A stretch of DNA of 64,000 nt from an uncultured Bacteroidales bacterium (lineage in GTDB: Bacteria > Bacteroidota > Bacteroidia > Bacteroidales > WCHB1-69), in NCBI GenBank assembly GCA_900315705.1, contig ONAB01000010.1, positions 91,143 through 155,142 of the forward strand, read 5' to 3'. The notes beneath the pieces are model-generated. The model saw only the letters and a program-made list of their open reading frames with translations, was not told where the DNA came from and did no database searches. The position numbers were made by a program, and so were the translations under genes. Shown one piece after another: positions 1-8,029 of this stretch (its first letter is position 1; each line of letters opens with the position of its first letter).

Positions 1-1
1 C

Positions 2-913
2 GGCTTGGACGCCAACTTCCAGCGCAAATACACCACGATGCCCGTTCCTGAAGATATGAAGGGCTTCCAGGTTTGCGTCACCGGCCTGCACGGCGGCCAT
101 TCCGGTATGGACATCAACCTAGGTCGCGCCAATGCCAACAAGCTGTTGGTGCGCTGCATCACCAGTGCTGTGAAGCAGTTCGGCGCCTGTGTAGCCACCC
201 TCAACGGCGGCAGCCTGCGCAACGCCATCCCGCGCGAGGCCACAGCCATCATCGCCGTGCCCGCCAAGAAGGCCACCGCTTTCAAGACTTTCGTGAAGAA
301 GTACGAAGCCACTGTCAAGGCCGAATTCTCCGCCACCGAGGAGAACCTCGCCGTCAGCGTCAAGGCTGTTGACACTCCCAAGAAGGTCATCCGCACCAAG
401 GCTCAGAACCAGTTCCTCAATATGATCTTCGCCATCCCCAACGGTGTGGTCCGTATGAGCGACTCTATGAAGGACCTCGTGGAAACCTCCAACAACCTGG
501 CCAACATCAAGGCCGAGAACGGGGTTATGAGCGCCTGCTGCCTGCTGCGCAGCTCCGTTGACAGCGCCAAGGACGCCCTCGGCGACAAGATGTCCGCCAT
601 TGCCGAACTGGCAGAATGCGACATCGAGCTCACCGGCGCCTATCCCGGCTGGAAACCCAATATGGAGTCTCCGATTATGAACACCTGTATGAAGGTCTAT
701 AAGAAGAAATTCGGCAACGATCCCAAGGTGATGGCCATCCACGCCGGCCTCGAGTGCGGTCTGTTCGGCGCCTGCTATCCTGACTGGGATATGGTCTCCT
801 TCGGCCCCACCATTGAGCACCCGCACTCCCCCGTCGAGAGAGTGAACATCGACAGCGTGGGCAAGTTCTTCGACTTCCTCGTGGAAGTGCTGAAAAACAT
901 CCCCAAGAAGTAG
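2..913 (+). CDS. pepD: Aminoacyl-histidine dipeptidase PepD (5' end outside window)
   Basis: This is the C-terminal 303 residues of an M20-family cytosolic dipeptidase that cleaves Xaa-His (beta-alanyl-histidine type) dipeptides. The reading frame is open at the window edge, so the gene starts upstream; full-length PepD is about 485 residues. What remains includes the dimerisation-domain entry GLHGGHSGMDINLGRANANK and the C-terminal catalytic part with LECGLF (Glu ligand) and GPTIEHPHSP (His ligand), as in PepD. It ends at TAG in front of a clear terminator. Family assignment is strong; the first metal-binding half cannot be seen. Met codons are almost always preceded by a T-ending codon, an example of the CATG avoidance described in the findings. 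Confidence 0.93.
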   Translation, partial: GLDANFQRKYTTMPVPEDMKGFQVCVTGLHGGHSGMDINLGRANANKLLVRCITSAVKQFGACVATLNGGSLRNAIPREATAIIAVPAKKATAFKTFVKKYEATVKAEFSATEENLAVSVKAVDTPKKVIRTKAQNQFLNMIFAIPNGVVRMSDSMKDLVETSNNLANIKAENGVMSACCLLRSSVDSAKDALGDKMSAIAELAECDIELTGAYPGWKPNMESPIMNTCMKVYKKKFGNDPKVMAIHAGLECGLFGACYPDWDMVSFGPTIEHPHSPVERVNIDSVGKFFDFLVEVLKNIPKK

Positions 914-960
914 CGACTGGCTGTTGGCCATTGGCTATTAGCTATTATTGAAAGACAGGC

Positions 961-997
961 AACGGTTCCCGGGTTTCCCGGGGGCCGTTGTTTTTTT
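961..997 (+). terminator. Rho-independent terminator after pepD
   Basis: A 13-bp stem (two T-G wobbles) with a TTT loop at 961-989 is followed by seven T residues. It lies 47 bases after the pepD stop on the same strand. Confidence 0.8.
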
Positions 998-1090
998 GGC
1001 TATTGGAGTATGTTATGGCGGGGATACCGTCTGCAACAACATTTCTACACTCCTGTTTTTCTTTGTTCGCACAACCGTGCGGACGCACCA

Positions 1091-1145
1091 AAACTCCCCT
1101 TCTATTGTAGAAGGGGTGGCCGAAGGCCAGGGTAGTAATATAAAG
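1091..1145 (+). repeat. REP-like palindromic repeat, copy 1
   Basis: The core is a 9-bp stem with a 3-base loop (1096-1116, CCCCTTCTA/TAGAAGGGG), followed by a small GGCC-GAA-GGCC hairpin and a GGGTAGTAATAT tail. A second copy in inverted orientation lies at 1238-1303. The 914-1480 interval otherwise holds a terminator, short GGCTATTGGCTATT-like repeats just after pepD, and the promoter of the next gene; no gene is supported there. Confidence 0.6.
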
Positions 1146-1237
1146 AATACTAAATACCTTGACAGGGGAAAAAACAATCATCCACAATTCTTGAGACAAG
1201 GATATCCTGTCCGCAACCTTTCTACAAACAAGGAATT

Positions 1238-1303
1238 ATAATCCATATTAACTACCCCGCCCTTCGGGCACCCCTTCTGAAAATCAGAAGGGGAGTTGGC
1301 CCC
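1238..1303 (-). repeat. REP-like palindromic repeat, copy 2 (inverted)
   Basis: Read on the minus strand this matches copy 1 in order: AACTCCCCTTCT, a 10-bp stem (1271-1293, loop AAA), a GCCC-GAA-GGGC hairpin and a GGGTAGTTAATAT tail. The two copies therefore form a long imperfect inverted repeat around 1146-1237. Confidence 0.55.
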
Positions 1304-1418
1304 TCGCGGCACTGCCGTGCCACGGGTAAACAAGCAATGGGGAAAGAATCTCTTTGCTTTTACGGGGCAACTGCTATATCTTTGCCACCCATTTTTAACA
1401 ATCAATACTTAAAAATCG

Positions 1419-1451
1419 TTGATTATCAATATGTTAAAAATTATATTTTTG
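1419..1451 (+). promoter_or_regulatory. Promoter of the RhuM-PLD gene
   Basis: TTG at 1419-1421 and TATTTTTG at 1444-1451 (Bacteroidetes -33 and -7 boxes, 22-base spacer) lie 29 bases before the ATG. Confidence 0.5.
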
Positions 1452-1480
1452 CAGCGGTATAAATTATAAAACATATTGAT

Positions 1481-2374
1481 ATGGACATTGTACAAACTGA
1501 AGGAACGGATTTGGATATTTTCAAAAAAGGGGAGATAGTCTTATATGAACCCGACAGCAGCATCCAGCTGGAGGTGAGGATGGCGGATGAGACTGTCTGG
1601 CTAAACCTTAATCAAATGGCAATGCTTTTCGGAAGGGATAAATCTGTCATTTCCAGACATATAAAAAACATCTTTAGGGAAAAGGAACTGCCACAAGTTT
1701 CAACTGTTGCAAATTTTGCAACAGTTCAAGTTGAAAACAAAAGACAAGTCATAAGAAATATTGAATATTACAATCTAGATATAATTATATCCGTTGGTTA
1801 TCGAGTGAAAAGCATTCAGGGAACACGTTTTCGTCAATGGGCCAATAACGTCCTCAAAGATTATATCCTTCGCGGATATGCCATCAACCAACGATTTGAA
1901 CGATTGGAGCAACGTGTCAGCCACACCGAAGAGAAAATCGCCTTCTTCGTGCGCACCGCACTGCCCCCGGTGCAGGGTGTCTTCTGCGACGGACAGATTT
2001 TCGATGCGTACACCTTCGCGGCGGACCTCATCCGCACGGCAAAGAAACGCATCATCCTCATTGACAACTATGTGGACGACTCGGTGTTGAAGATGCTCAC
2101 CAAGCGGGCTGACAATGTCAGTGCCTCTATCGTCACCCGGCACATCTCCGACGCCTTCAGGCTTGACATCGAGCGTCACAACCGGCAATACCCTGCTGTG
2201 GAGGTCCGCACCTCCGACCGTTTCCACGACCGTTTCCTTATCCTTGACGGCACCGTCTATCATCTCGGCGCCTCGCTCAAGGACCTCGGCAAGAAGCTGT
2301 TCGCGTTCAGCAGTTCACCGATTGTCATCGGCTCCATCGGTCTGGGAAAGAGAATGCTGCTCCCCTTGGAGTAA
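1481..2374 (+). CDS. RhuM-family DNA-binding protein fused to a PLD-like domain
   Basis: A 297-residue protein. Residues 20-145 match the RhuM family: VWLNLNQMAMLFGRDKSVIS is the typical helix-turn-helix-like entry, followed by EYYNLDIIISVGYRVKSIQG. A short linker leads to residues 165-297, which resemble the PLD-like half seen in some Bacteroidetes RhuM/ORF6N proteins, with ILIDNYVDD and a degenerate HKD motif (H249-x-R251-x4-D256, the Lys replaced by Arg). RhuM homologues occur in pathogenicity islands and next to defence or phage genes; their biochemical role is not settled. The start follows a good promoter. Its 3' end overlaps the convergent lipoprotein gene by 115 bases. DNA binding is inferred from the family; phosphodiesterase activity is doubtful. 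Confidence 0.8.
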   Translation: MDIVQTEGTDLDIFKKGEIVLYEPDSSIQLEVRMADETVWLNLNQMAMLFGRDKSVISRHIKNIFREKELPQVSTVANFATVQVENKRQVIRNIEYYNLDIIISVGYRVKSIQGTRFRQWANNVLKDYILRGYAINQRFERLEQRVSHTEEKIAFFVRTALPPVQGVFCDGQIFDAYTFAADLIRTAKKRIILIDNYVDDSVLKMLTKRADNVSASIVTRHISDAFRLDIERHNRQYPAVEVRTSDRFHDRFLILDGTVYHLGASLKDLGKKLFAFSSSPIVIGSIGLGKRMLLPLE

Positions 2375-3114
2375 TATAAAGAGTCCATTATCGAGTGTAG
2401 ATACGAGGAGGGCCAGTTGCAATATCCGTAGTTGACATCAACCACTTCCCCATTTACCTTTACCCCACATATTTCAACCGTACCATCTTCCGTCAGCCAT
2501 AAAATGCTTAAAGAATCCCTATTTAATCCATATTTTTCAATCTCGGCAGTGTCGCAGTGCCTGTTGAAACAATAGTAATTGACTTTCTCGTTAAACCGAC
2601 CGTTGTTTATCTCGTACACCGCACCCCAAATTTCATCGCTGTGAGAGAGTTGGGAGTGCAACAGGCCTTTGCCACCTTCGATAAACATAAACATTCCATT
2701 AGGCGACTCGTACACTTTGCCATTGTATTGGGTGAGGATAATGGACGCCGAAGCCCAGCATCCGCCATACAATAGCATCTCTGGTATCGTATCGCTGTCA
2801 ACATAGGCCAAAGACCAATATTTGCAATCAAAAAAATCTCCTCCGCCTTCCCTCCTCCATTTATAATCCTCTCCACCTTCGAAATTCTTCTTTATAAACT
2901 GGACATATCGTTGCATCCAATCAGTTGAGTACACATAATCCGGAATTGAGTACGCAGTATCCTCTTTCGGTGTAGGGAACACCTTGTCTTCAAAAGATTC
3001 CCAAACGGAACTTTTTTCTTCCTTCTCAGCATCGTTTGGAATAATTTGACTCTTATTGCAACAAAAAACAAGCAAGGGAATGATTGATGCTGCAAGAAGC
3101 ACGTTTCGTTTCAT
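2260..3114 (-). CDS. Lipoprotein of unknown function, C-terminus run on into neighbour
   Basis: A 284-residue protein with a lipoprotein signal (MKRNVLLAASIIPLLVFCC, acylated Cys 18 or 19). It shares its plan with the next gene upstream: TDWMQRYVQF near residue 65, then LAYVDSDTIPEML, an acidic EF-hand-like D-x-D-x-x-P-E loop. Homology to that paralogue ends near NGEVVDVNYGYCNWPSSYLH. The last 40 or so residues are antisense to the convergent RhuM-PLD gene and look like read-through after loss of the original stop. It is probably a surface or periplasmic lipoprotein; no function is assigned. Confidence 0.65.
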   Translation of the reverse strand: MKRNVLLAASIIPLLVFCCNKSQIIPNDAEKEEKSSVWESFEDKVFPTPKEDTAYSIPDYVYSTDWMQRYVQFIKKNFEGGEDYKWRREGGGDFFDCKYWSLAYVDSDTIPEMLLYGGCWASASIILTQYNGKVYESPNGMFMFIEGGKGLLHSQLSHSDEIWGAVYEINNGRFNEKVNYYCFNRHCDTAEIEKYGLNRDSLSILWLTEDGTVEICGVKVNGEVVDVNYGYCNWPSSYLHSIMDSLYYSKGSSILFPRPMEPMTIGELLNANSFLPRSLSEAPR

Positions 3115-3206
3115 ATTGGTCAGTTATATATTCAAGACTTTTATAAACTATAGTTCTTGTTGAACTCTTTAGGGATGGTGTGGATTGGGGGCTTAACAAA
3201 TCGTGA

Positions 3207-3953
3207 TTATTTAACCTTCAACGTCAATGTACAATCATCTTTTGCCACGCAATCGGGTGACCAGCCGGTTTCAAAAATCGAAGTGGGCAAATGGTCGATT
3301 GAGCCGAAATCAATCACTTCTCCCTGAGATGTATAAATGTCGTTTTTAATATCACGGTACTCTTCACAATCGGAATCACATCCTATTCTCAATGTTGTAT
3401 CGCCTCGGAAATAACAATAATATTCATCAACTACTGTGGTGTCATCAATCTTATCGTGAGACTGGTACAATTTATCTGCGTGGTTGAATATTTCCTTGAA
3501 TATGCCATCTTTCAAGAGAAATATTCTGTCCCAGTATTCACCCATATGGCCGTCGTGATTATCTATGAGCCCACTCCTTGAGATATAGGTTGCTTGACAA
3601 CGCCAAGAGTTCCACTCTTTGACTTCGCCTTTGTAAATAGACAGCACCTTGTTGCCGTATGCTTCAGCAGGACATAGCAGGACCATTTCCGGTATCGTAT
3701 CATTGTCGATATAAGCCAGTCCCCAGCTGATCCAGTTGTCAATGATTCTTTGGTCGGTATGGAATCTGTCGTTGTTTCTCACATATTCGGCATATTTCCG
3801 CATCCAATCGGTAGTCCATTGTCCGTTCTTCCACACGCACAGCTCGGAAGAATGATCTTGTTCATCCCCTTGTTCCACCTTGTTTGTGTTTCCACATCCC
3901 CAAATAATCAAGGTTAATAGAGCGGTAAAAAATGTCGTTCCTATAGTTTTCAT
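3207..3953 (-). CDS. Lipoprotein of unknown function (paralogue of the downstream gene)
   Basis: A 248-residue protein with a signal peptide ending at a lipobox (LIIWGC, Cys 20). TTDWMRKYAEYV and WGLAYIDNDTIPEMVLL align with the gene at 2260-3114, so the two arose by duplication. The D-x-D-x-x-P-E loop is like those in calcium-binding or beta-propeller-type secreted proteins, but no catalytic motif is visible. The 92-base gap to the downstream paralogue allows cotranscription. AT-rich compared with housekeeping genes in the window. Confidence 0.7.
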   Translation of the reverse strand: MKTIGTTFFTALLTLIIWGCGNTNKVEQGDEQDHSSELCVWKNGQWTTDWMRKYAEYVRNNDRFHTDQRIIDNWISWGLAYIDNDTIPEMVLLCPAEAYGNKVLSIYKGEVKEWNSWRCQATYISRSGLIDNHDGHMGEYWDRIFLLKDGIFKEIFNHADKLYQSHDKIDDTTVVDEYYCYFRGDTTLRIGCDSDCEEYRDIKNDIYTSQGEVIDFGSIDHLPTSIFETGWSPDCVAKDDCTLTLKVK

Positions 3954-3988
3954 AATATCGTGTTAGTTTATTTTAATGGTTTGTTGGC

Positions 3989-4192
3989 TCACTTCCTATG
4001 TGTTTTTCGGATATTTTTATTGGTTGGGGGATTGGAGTATTCGAAGCGAAGCACATCTTCCACCATACTACCATCCACCAACTCCCGACACCCCTCAAAC
4101 AATTCTCTCCACACCCTCCTTACCGACCCGAACGCTAGCATAACGAGGTGGAGGGGGAGGTAGAGGAGGAAGAAAAAGAGAAATGTAGGCAT
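3989..4192 (-). CDS. Possible small membrane protein
   Basis: A 67-residue frame starting MPTFLFFFLLYLPLHLVML, which would be one membrane helix, followed by a polar tail. It lies 22 bases after the 92-residue gene and before the lipoproteins, so it could be part of the same transcript. There is no recognisable family and an open frame on the other strand covers most of it, so it may not be real. Confidence 0.3.
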   Translation of the reverse strand: MPTFLFFFLLYLPLHLVMLAFGSVRRVWRELFEGCRELVDGSMVEDVLRFEYSNPPTNKNIRKTHRK

Positions 4193-4214
4193 AACGATAA
4201 TAAGTCCACTAAAA

Positions 4215-4493
4215 TTATAAACTTAAAGATGTCTTCAATGCATTAAAACAAGATTCCCCGATAGCAATCTCAGAATCTTTTTGATCCTGAATTAAATTAG
4301 GATTGCTTTCAATGTCACGTTTCATCTTGGCGATACAAAAATCCATAGTTCCTTTTACTTGTTGTGGGGTGATAACACCACCCCCAATGAGATTATACAA
4401 GAATTCCGCAATTTCTTGTGAATTAGCCAACATTTCAAGTTGGTGCAGAAGTGCTTTCTCGTTGTAGGACATAGTCGTTTTCTTATTTTTCAA
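4215..4493 (-). CDS. Small helical protein of unknown function
   Basis: A 92-residue, probably all-helical, soluble protein (EKALLHQLEMLANSQEIAEF, then an amphipathic C-terminal half). An alternative start is the internal ATG at 4472 (MSYNEKALL), which would make 85 residues. It begins 48 bases after the Sel1-methyltransferase gene and is the last small gene of the leftward operon. I do not recognise the family. Confidence 0.55.
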   Translation of the reverse strand: MKNKKTTMSYNEKALLHQLEMLANSQEIAEFLYNLIGGGVITPQQVKGTMDFCIAKMKRDIESNPNLIQDQKDSEIAIGESCFNALKTSLSL

Positions 4494-4541
4494 GACTTAT
4501 ATTGCCATCCATATTTGTCATATAATCTTTGACATAACCCT

Positions 4542-6803
4542 TTAAAAAGGTAAATCGTCAATTCTTTCGTGATGAGTTTCGAAATGAGAGAATCCGATTA
4601 AATGAGACCAAAACACCCCTGCATCCGTGACACCTTGATTGGTGTCATTGATTTCCCCATTTGGTAACAATTTAAAAAAATGTTTCATTCTATTACCCAT
4701 AGGATCAACATTGTTCGTCCCTGAATGTGTGGCCAAAACATAATGTCTTCCTCTTCCGGAATTAATTATTGACTCTGCTAATTGCTCCAATGAAATTGAT
4801 GTAATGTCAATTATGTTAGATAACAGATGAATTATAACCGGGTAGTGTATGGAAGGATGTACAAAATCTTCACCTACTGCAGGAAGCGAGGCACAAAAAA
4901 CATTAATCTCACACTCTTCCTTCATTGAATTCATATATCTTCGACACTCGTATACATTACTAACATATTTTTCAGCATTACTTAGTGCGCATTCACTTTT
5001 ATCTATTAAGGTTATCCTTCTTAAATTATGAATATTCTTTGTTGAAATATGTTCTATCAGGCCAATCGTAGCCAAACCTTGGCCACAGCCATAGTCAATC
5101 ACCTCAAATTCTTGAGAACCAAAACCAATATATTTCAAGTAAGTATCGTATAAACAATCTAATTTTTTCTTATGCGAAAAACCATAAGCTGCAAGATAAC
5201 AATCTGCTTGGAGTTCATCACTAATACATCCCTTTCCACTATTGATTATGTGCTCTTTATAATCCTCCCACGAACTGATATTCATATCTGCCAATCTTTT
5301 AACTGCATTATGAATAATTCTATTTGATGAATATGGCACAAGTTCAAACCCCATTGAGGCACACAATCTTACTAAAGCTGAGCCATTTTTATCTCGTTTT
5401 ATCTTATCGAAAACATCCTTCAATTCTGCATCCACCAATTTGTTTTTTTCTTTATTAGCAGCCGCTTTATGGAACCATCTGACTGCTTCTTCCAAATCTT
5501 GTTTCACGCCATTTCCTTGATCATAGCAGATTCCTAGCGCCCTTTGTGCCATGGCTTCGCCCTGTTCTGCCGCCCTAGTAAACCACTCCACAGCCTTTAC
5601 CATATCCTTCTCCACACCATACCCGTTATAATAGCTTAGTCCGAGGTTGAATTGCGCAATCTCATCCCCTTGTTCGGCAGCCTTTTTATACCACTCCACA
5701 GCCTTGACAAAGTTCTTTTCAACGCCCTTTCCATCATTATAGCAGTTTCCTAGCGCCCTTTGTGCTATGGCTTCGCCCTGTTCTGCTGCCTTGGTAAACC
5801 ACTCCACAGCCTTGAAAAAGTCCTTTTCCACGCCATCCCCGTTCTCATAGCAGCAACCAAGGTTGTATTGTGCAGCCACATCTCCCTGTTCTGCAGCCTT
5901 TTTATACCACTCCACCGCCTTGAATGCGTCCCTATCAACACCTATCCCATCTATGAAATAAATTCCTAGAACTCGTTGACCACGACGATAGCCTTTTTCT
6001 GCAACTTCTCGTACAAGTTTAAACGCTAATGAACAATCTTTATTTGTTCCAGCCCCACATTCATAACAACAGGCTAAACATACAATAGCTTCTTCGTTTC
6101 CTTGATCTGCCGATTGCTTAAAATAAAAAAAAGCGTTATTCTTATCTTTGGCAATTTCACAATAATACCGTCCTAATTTGAATTGTGCAGAAGCAAAACC
6201 TCGCTCTGCAGCCTTGGTATACCACTCTACCGCATTAACCATATCCTTCTCCACACCACACCCGTTTTCATAACAAACACCAAGAGTGAATTGCGCAGTA
6301 ACATAATCCTGTTCAGCAGCCCTGGTAAACAACTCGATAGCTTTATCGAGATTCTTTTCCACACCAATTCCACAATAATAGCAGCAGCCAAGGTTGAATT
6401 GTGCTCTGGTTTCCCCCTGTTCAGCTGCCTTCGTGTACCACTCCACAGCCCTAACAGAATCCTCCCCGACTCCGTCCCAATTCACATAATGTCCTTCGAT
6501 TTGAAATCGAGCATCTGTATCCCTCTGCACCTTCAAAATTGGAATATCTCTCAATCCAGAATGATGTCTTTCAAACTGAGATTTACTAACCATCAATTCA
6601 TAATCACTGTCCATCTCGTCAATCATAAATTGAATATTGCAACGCATAGAATCATCTTCCATGCTTACAAACATTAAATCTTGTTCACCTTCTCGAATTT
6701 CTAAATTAAAAAAAACGCCAGATTTGGCTATACCCTTTAGTTCACCAAAAAGGTAAATAATACAATCAGTTTCTGACTTGATGTGTAAGATGGATGTTCC
6801 CAT
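4542..6803 (-). CDS. Sel1-repeat protein with C-terminal SAM methyltransferase-like domain
   Basis: A 753-residue protein in three parts. Residues 1-105 have no recognised family. Residues 106-445 hold about nine 36-residue Sel1 repeats (consensus AVEWYTKAAEQG-AQFNLG-CY-NG-GVEK), a helical solenoid used for protein binding. The C-terminal third has VIDYGCGQG (568-576), which is motif I of a Rossmann SAM methyltransferase, then ITLIDKSECAL (acidic end of beta-2) and HLLSNIIDI. The same methyltransferase block occurs in the gene two positions upstream, fused there to leucine-rich repeats. No signal peptide, so cytoplasmic. The substrate is unknown. Two of the six CATG sites in the window (5550 and 6660) are here, which fits recent acquisition. 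Confidence 0.75.
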   Translation of the reverse strand: MGTSILHIKSETDCIIYLFGELKGIAKSGVFFNLEIREGEQDLMFVSMEDDSMRCNIQFMIDEMDSDYELMVSKSQFERHHSGLRDIPILKVQRDTDARFQIEGHYVNWDGVGEDSVRAVEWYTKAAEQGETRAQFNLGCCYYCGIGVEKNLDKAIELFTRAAEQDYVTAQFTLGVCYENGCGVEKDMVNAVEWYTKAAERGFASAQFKLGRYYCEIAKDKNNAFFYFKQSADQGNEEAIVCLACCYECGAGTNKDCSLAFKLVREVAEKGYRRGQRVLGIYFIDGIGVDRDAFKAVEWYKKAAEQGDVAAQYNLGCCYENGDGVEKDFFKAVEWFTKAAEQGEAIAQRALGNCYNDGKGVEKNFVKAVEWYKKAAEQGDEIAQFNLGLSYYNGYGVEKDMVKAVEWFTRAAEQGEAMAQRALGICYDQGNGVKQDLEEAVRWFHKAAANKEKNKLVDAELKDVFDKIKRDKNGSALVRLCASMGFELVPYSSNRIIHNAVKRLADMNISSWEDYKEHIINSGKGCISDELQADCYLAAYGFSHKKKLDCLYDTYLKYIGFGSQEFEVIDYGCGQGLATIGLIEHISTKNIHNLRRITLIDKSECALSNAEKYVSNVYECRRYMNSMKEECEINVFCASLPAVGEDFVHPSIHYPVIIHLLSNIIDITSISLEQLAESIINSGRGRHYVLATHSGTNNVDPMGNRMKHFFKLLPNGEINDTNQGVTDAGVFWSHLIGFSHFETHHERIDDLPF

Positions 6804-6852
6804 AGATAAAAATATAAATACTCTTTCTAAGATTGCACTTTCTTAATAATTA

Positions 6853-7995
6853 TCACAACATTTTTAAGGATGAAAAAACATACTGCTTGTTCCGACTAGA
6901 TACTTCACAAGAAACCTTAAAACCAATAGAAACTAAAACTTGCTCCAAATCAGATTCTTTATCATCCATATTCATACTTGTGAAGAACACCCCTTCATCA
7001 AACACACTCAACAAGGCACGTATCAACAGATTGTAGGATTCATTTCCTGCATACTGTTCATCTATGGCAATAATATCCAATTCATTGACAACTTTTTTCT
7101 TGTTAATGGACAACAATTCTTCGCTTAGCTTACAGACATGTGGAGTGATGAAGGCTGAGAGATCTCTCGTCAAATGCGATTTTGCGCGAGCCAAGCCGAT
7201 CAATTGTTTGTTTTGAAACATTCTTGTCACATACGAATTTTTATAATCATTATCCCAAGGTAATGCTATATTATGCCGTTGAACAAAGTCTTGTATTTGT
7301 TCAATCTCATCATTTTTCAAGCAATAAAAGGGCTTTGTATCGAATGATTTCATCTTACATCTCTCTCTTAACAGTTCTGCTTGAAAAATCCATTGTTTAT
7401 TTTCTAAAACCGTGGAATGGTTTATATCACATTTCACTCCAAGTTCCATTAGTTTTCGTTTTCTTTCTTGGAATTTGCTGTCATCTATATAAGGACTTAA
7501 GGTGATTTTTCGAATAAAACCATTGATGGGCAGATATCCTCCATTCAAACTCACAATCCTATACTCACTTTCATTTCGGTAAGGATATCTTTTGGTAAAC
7601 AATAATTCTTCAACATCATCAAAAGAAACTTCTTTCAGAACATCGTATTGGACTTCTTGACAACGATAGAGCGAGTGATACATATACTCCTCCAAAAGCT
7701 CTTTCTTTGCTAATTCAATACAACAGACATCCTTTCTTTCTTTATTTTTTGCAAAATATATCCAATGATATATCGTCTCATCATCATTTAAAAAACATAT
7801 TATTCCGACATTATCGTTATGAGTAATTTCTTTGTAAATCTCAACAAGTTTAGAATCATTCTTATCTTCCCAACCATCAAAGGATGTAGAGAATTTCAGT
7901 CCATTAGTAATAATGGATTCAAGCACATCGTACGTTGTGAAATGGTTCAATTTATTCATCCTATTCATAGAGCTATACAAGTTATTGTTTATCAC
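6853..7995 (-). CDS. DUF2971-like protein with GNAT-like C-terminal half
   Basis: A 380-residue soluble protein. The N-terminal half resembles DUF2971: HFTTYDVLESIITNGLKFS at the start and YPYRNESEYRIVSL at about residue 140, the latter being the family's typical E-Y-R-I-V strand. The C-terminal 150 residues have a GNAT-like order: a strand MFQNKQLIGLARAKS, a strand-helix ELDIIAIDEQYAGNESYNLL, and a final SIGFKVSCEV. The start is uncertain because Met 1, Met 10 and Met 13 are close together. It sits 34 bases after the methyltransferase-LRR gene and 49 before the Sel1-methyltransferase gene. The DUF2971 match is fairly good; acetyltransferase activity is only an inference from the fold order. 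Confidence 0.6.
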   Translation of the reverse strand: MINNNLYSSMNRMNKLNHFTTYDVLESIITNGLKFSTSFDGWEDKNDSKLVEIYKEITHNDNVGIICFLNDDETIYHWIYFAKNKERKDVCCIELAKKELLEEYMYHSLYRCQEVQYDVLKEVSFDDVEELLFTKRYPYRNESEYRIVSLNGGYLPINGFIRKITLSPYIDDSKFQERKRKLMELGVKCDINHSTVLENKQWIFQAELLRERCKMKSFDTKPFYCLKNDEIEQIQDFVQRHNIALPWDNDYKNSYVTRMFQNKQLIGLARAKSHLTRDLSAFITPHVCKLSEELLSINKKKVVNELDIIAIDEQYAGNESYNLLIRALLSVFDEGVFFTSMNMDDKESDLEQVLVSIGFKVSCEVSSRNKQYVFSSLKML

Positions 7996-8029
7996 AAAAT
8001 ATTTGTTATATCACAAAAATTAATTCTTT

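Noticed and set aside
945-1405. Several frames of 75-97 codons between pepD and the RhuM gene
   Set aside because: They run through a terminator and REP-like hairpins and have no coding character.
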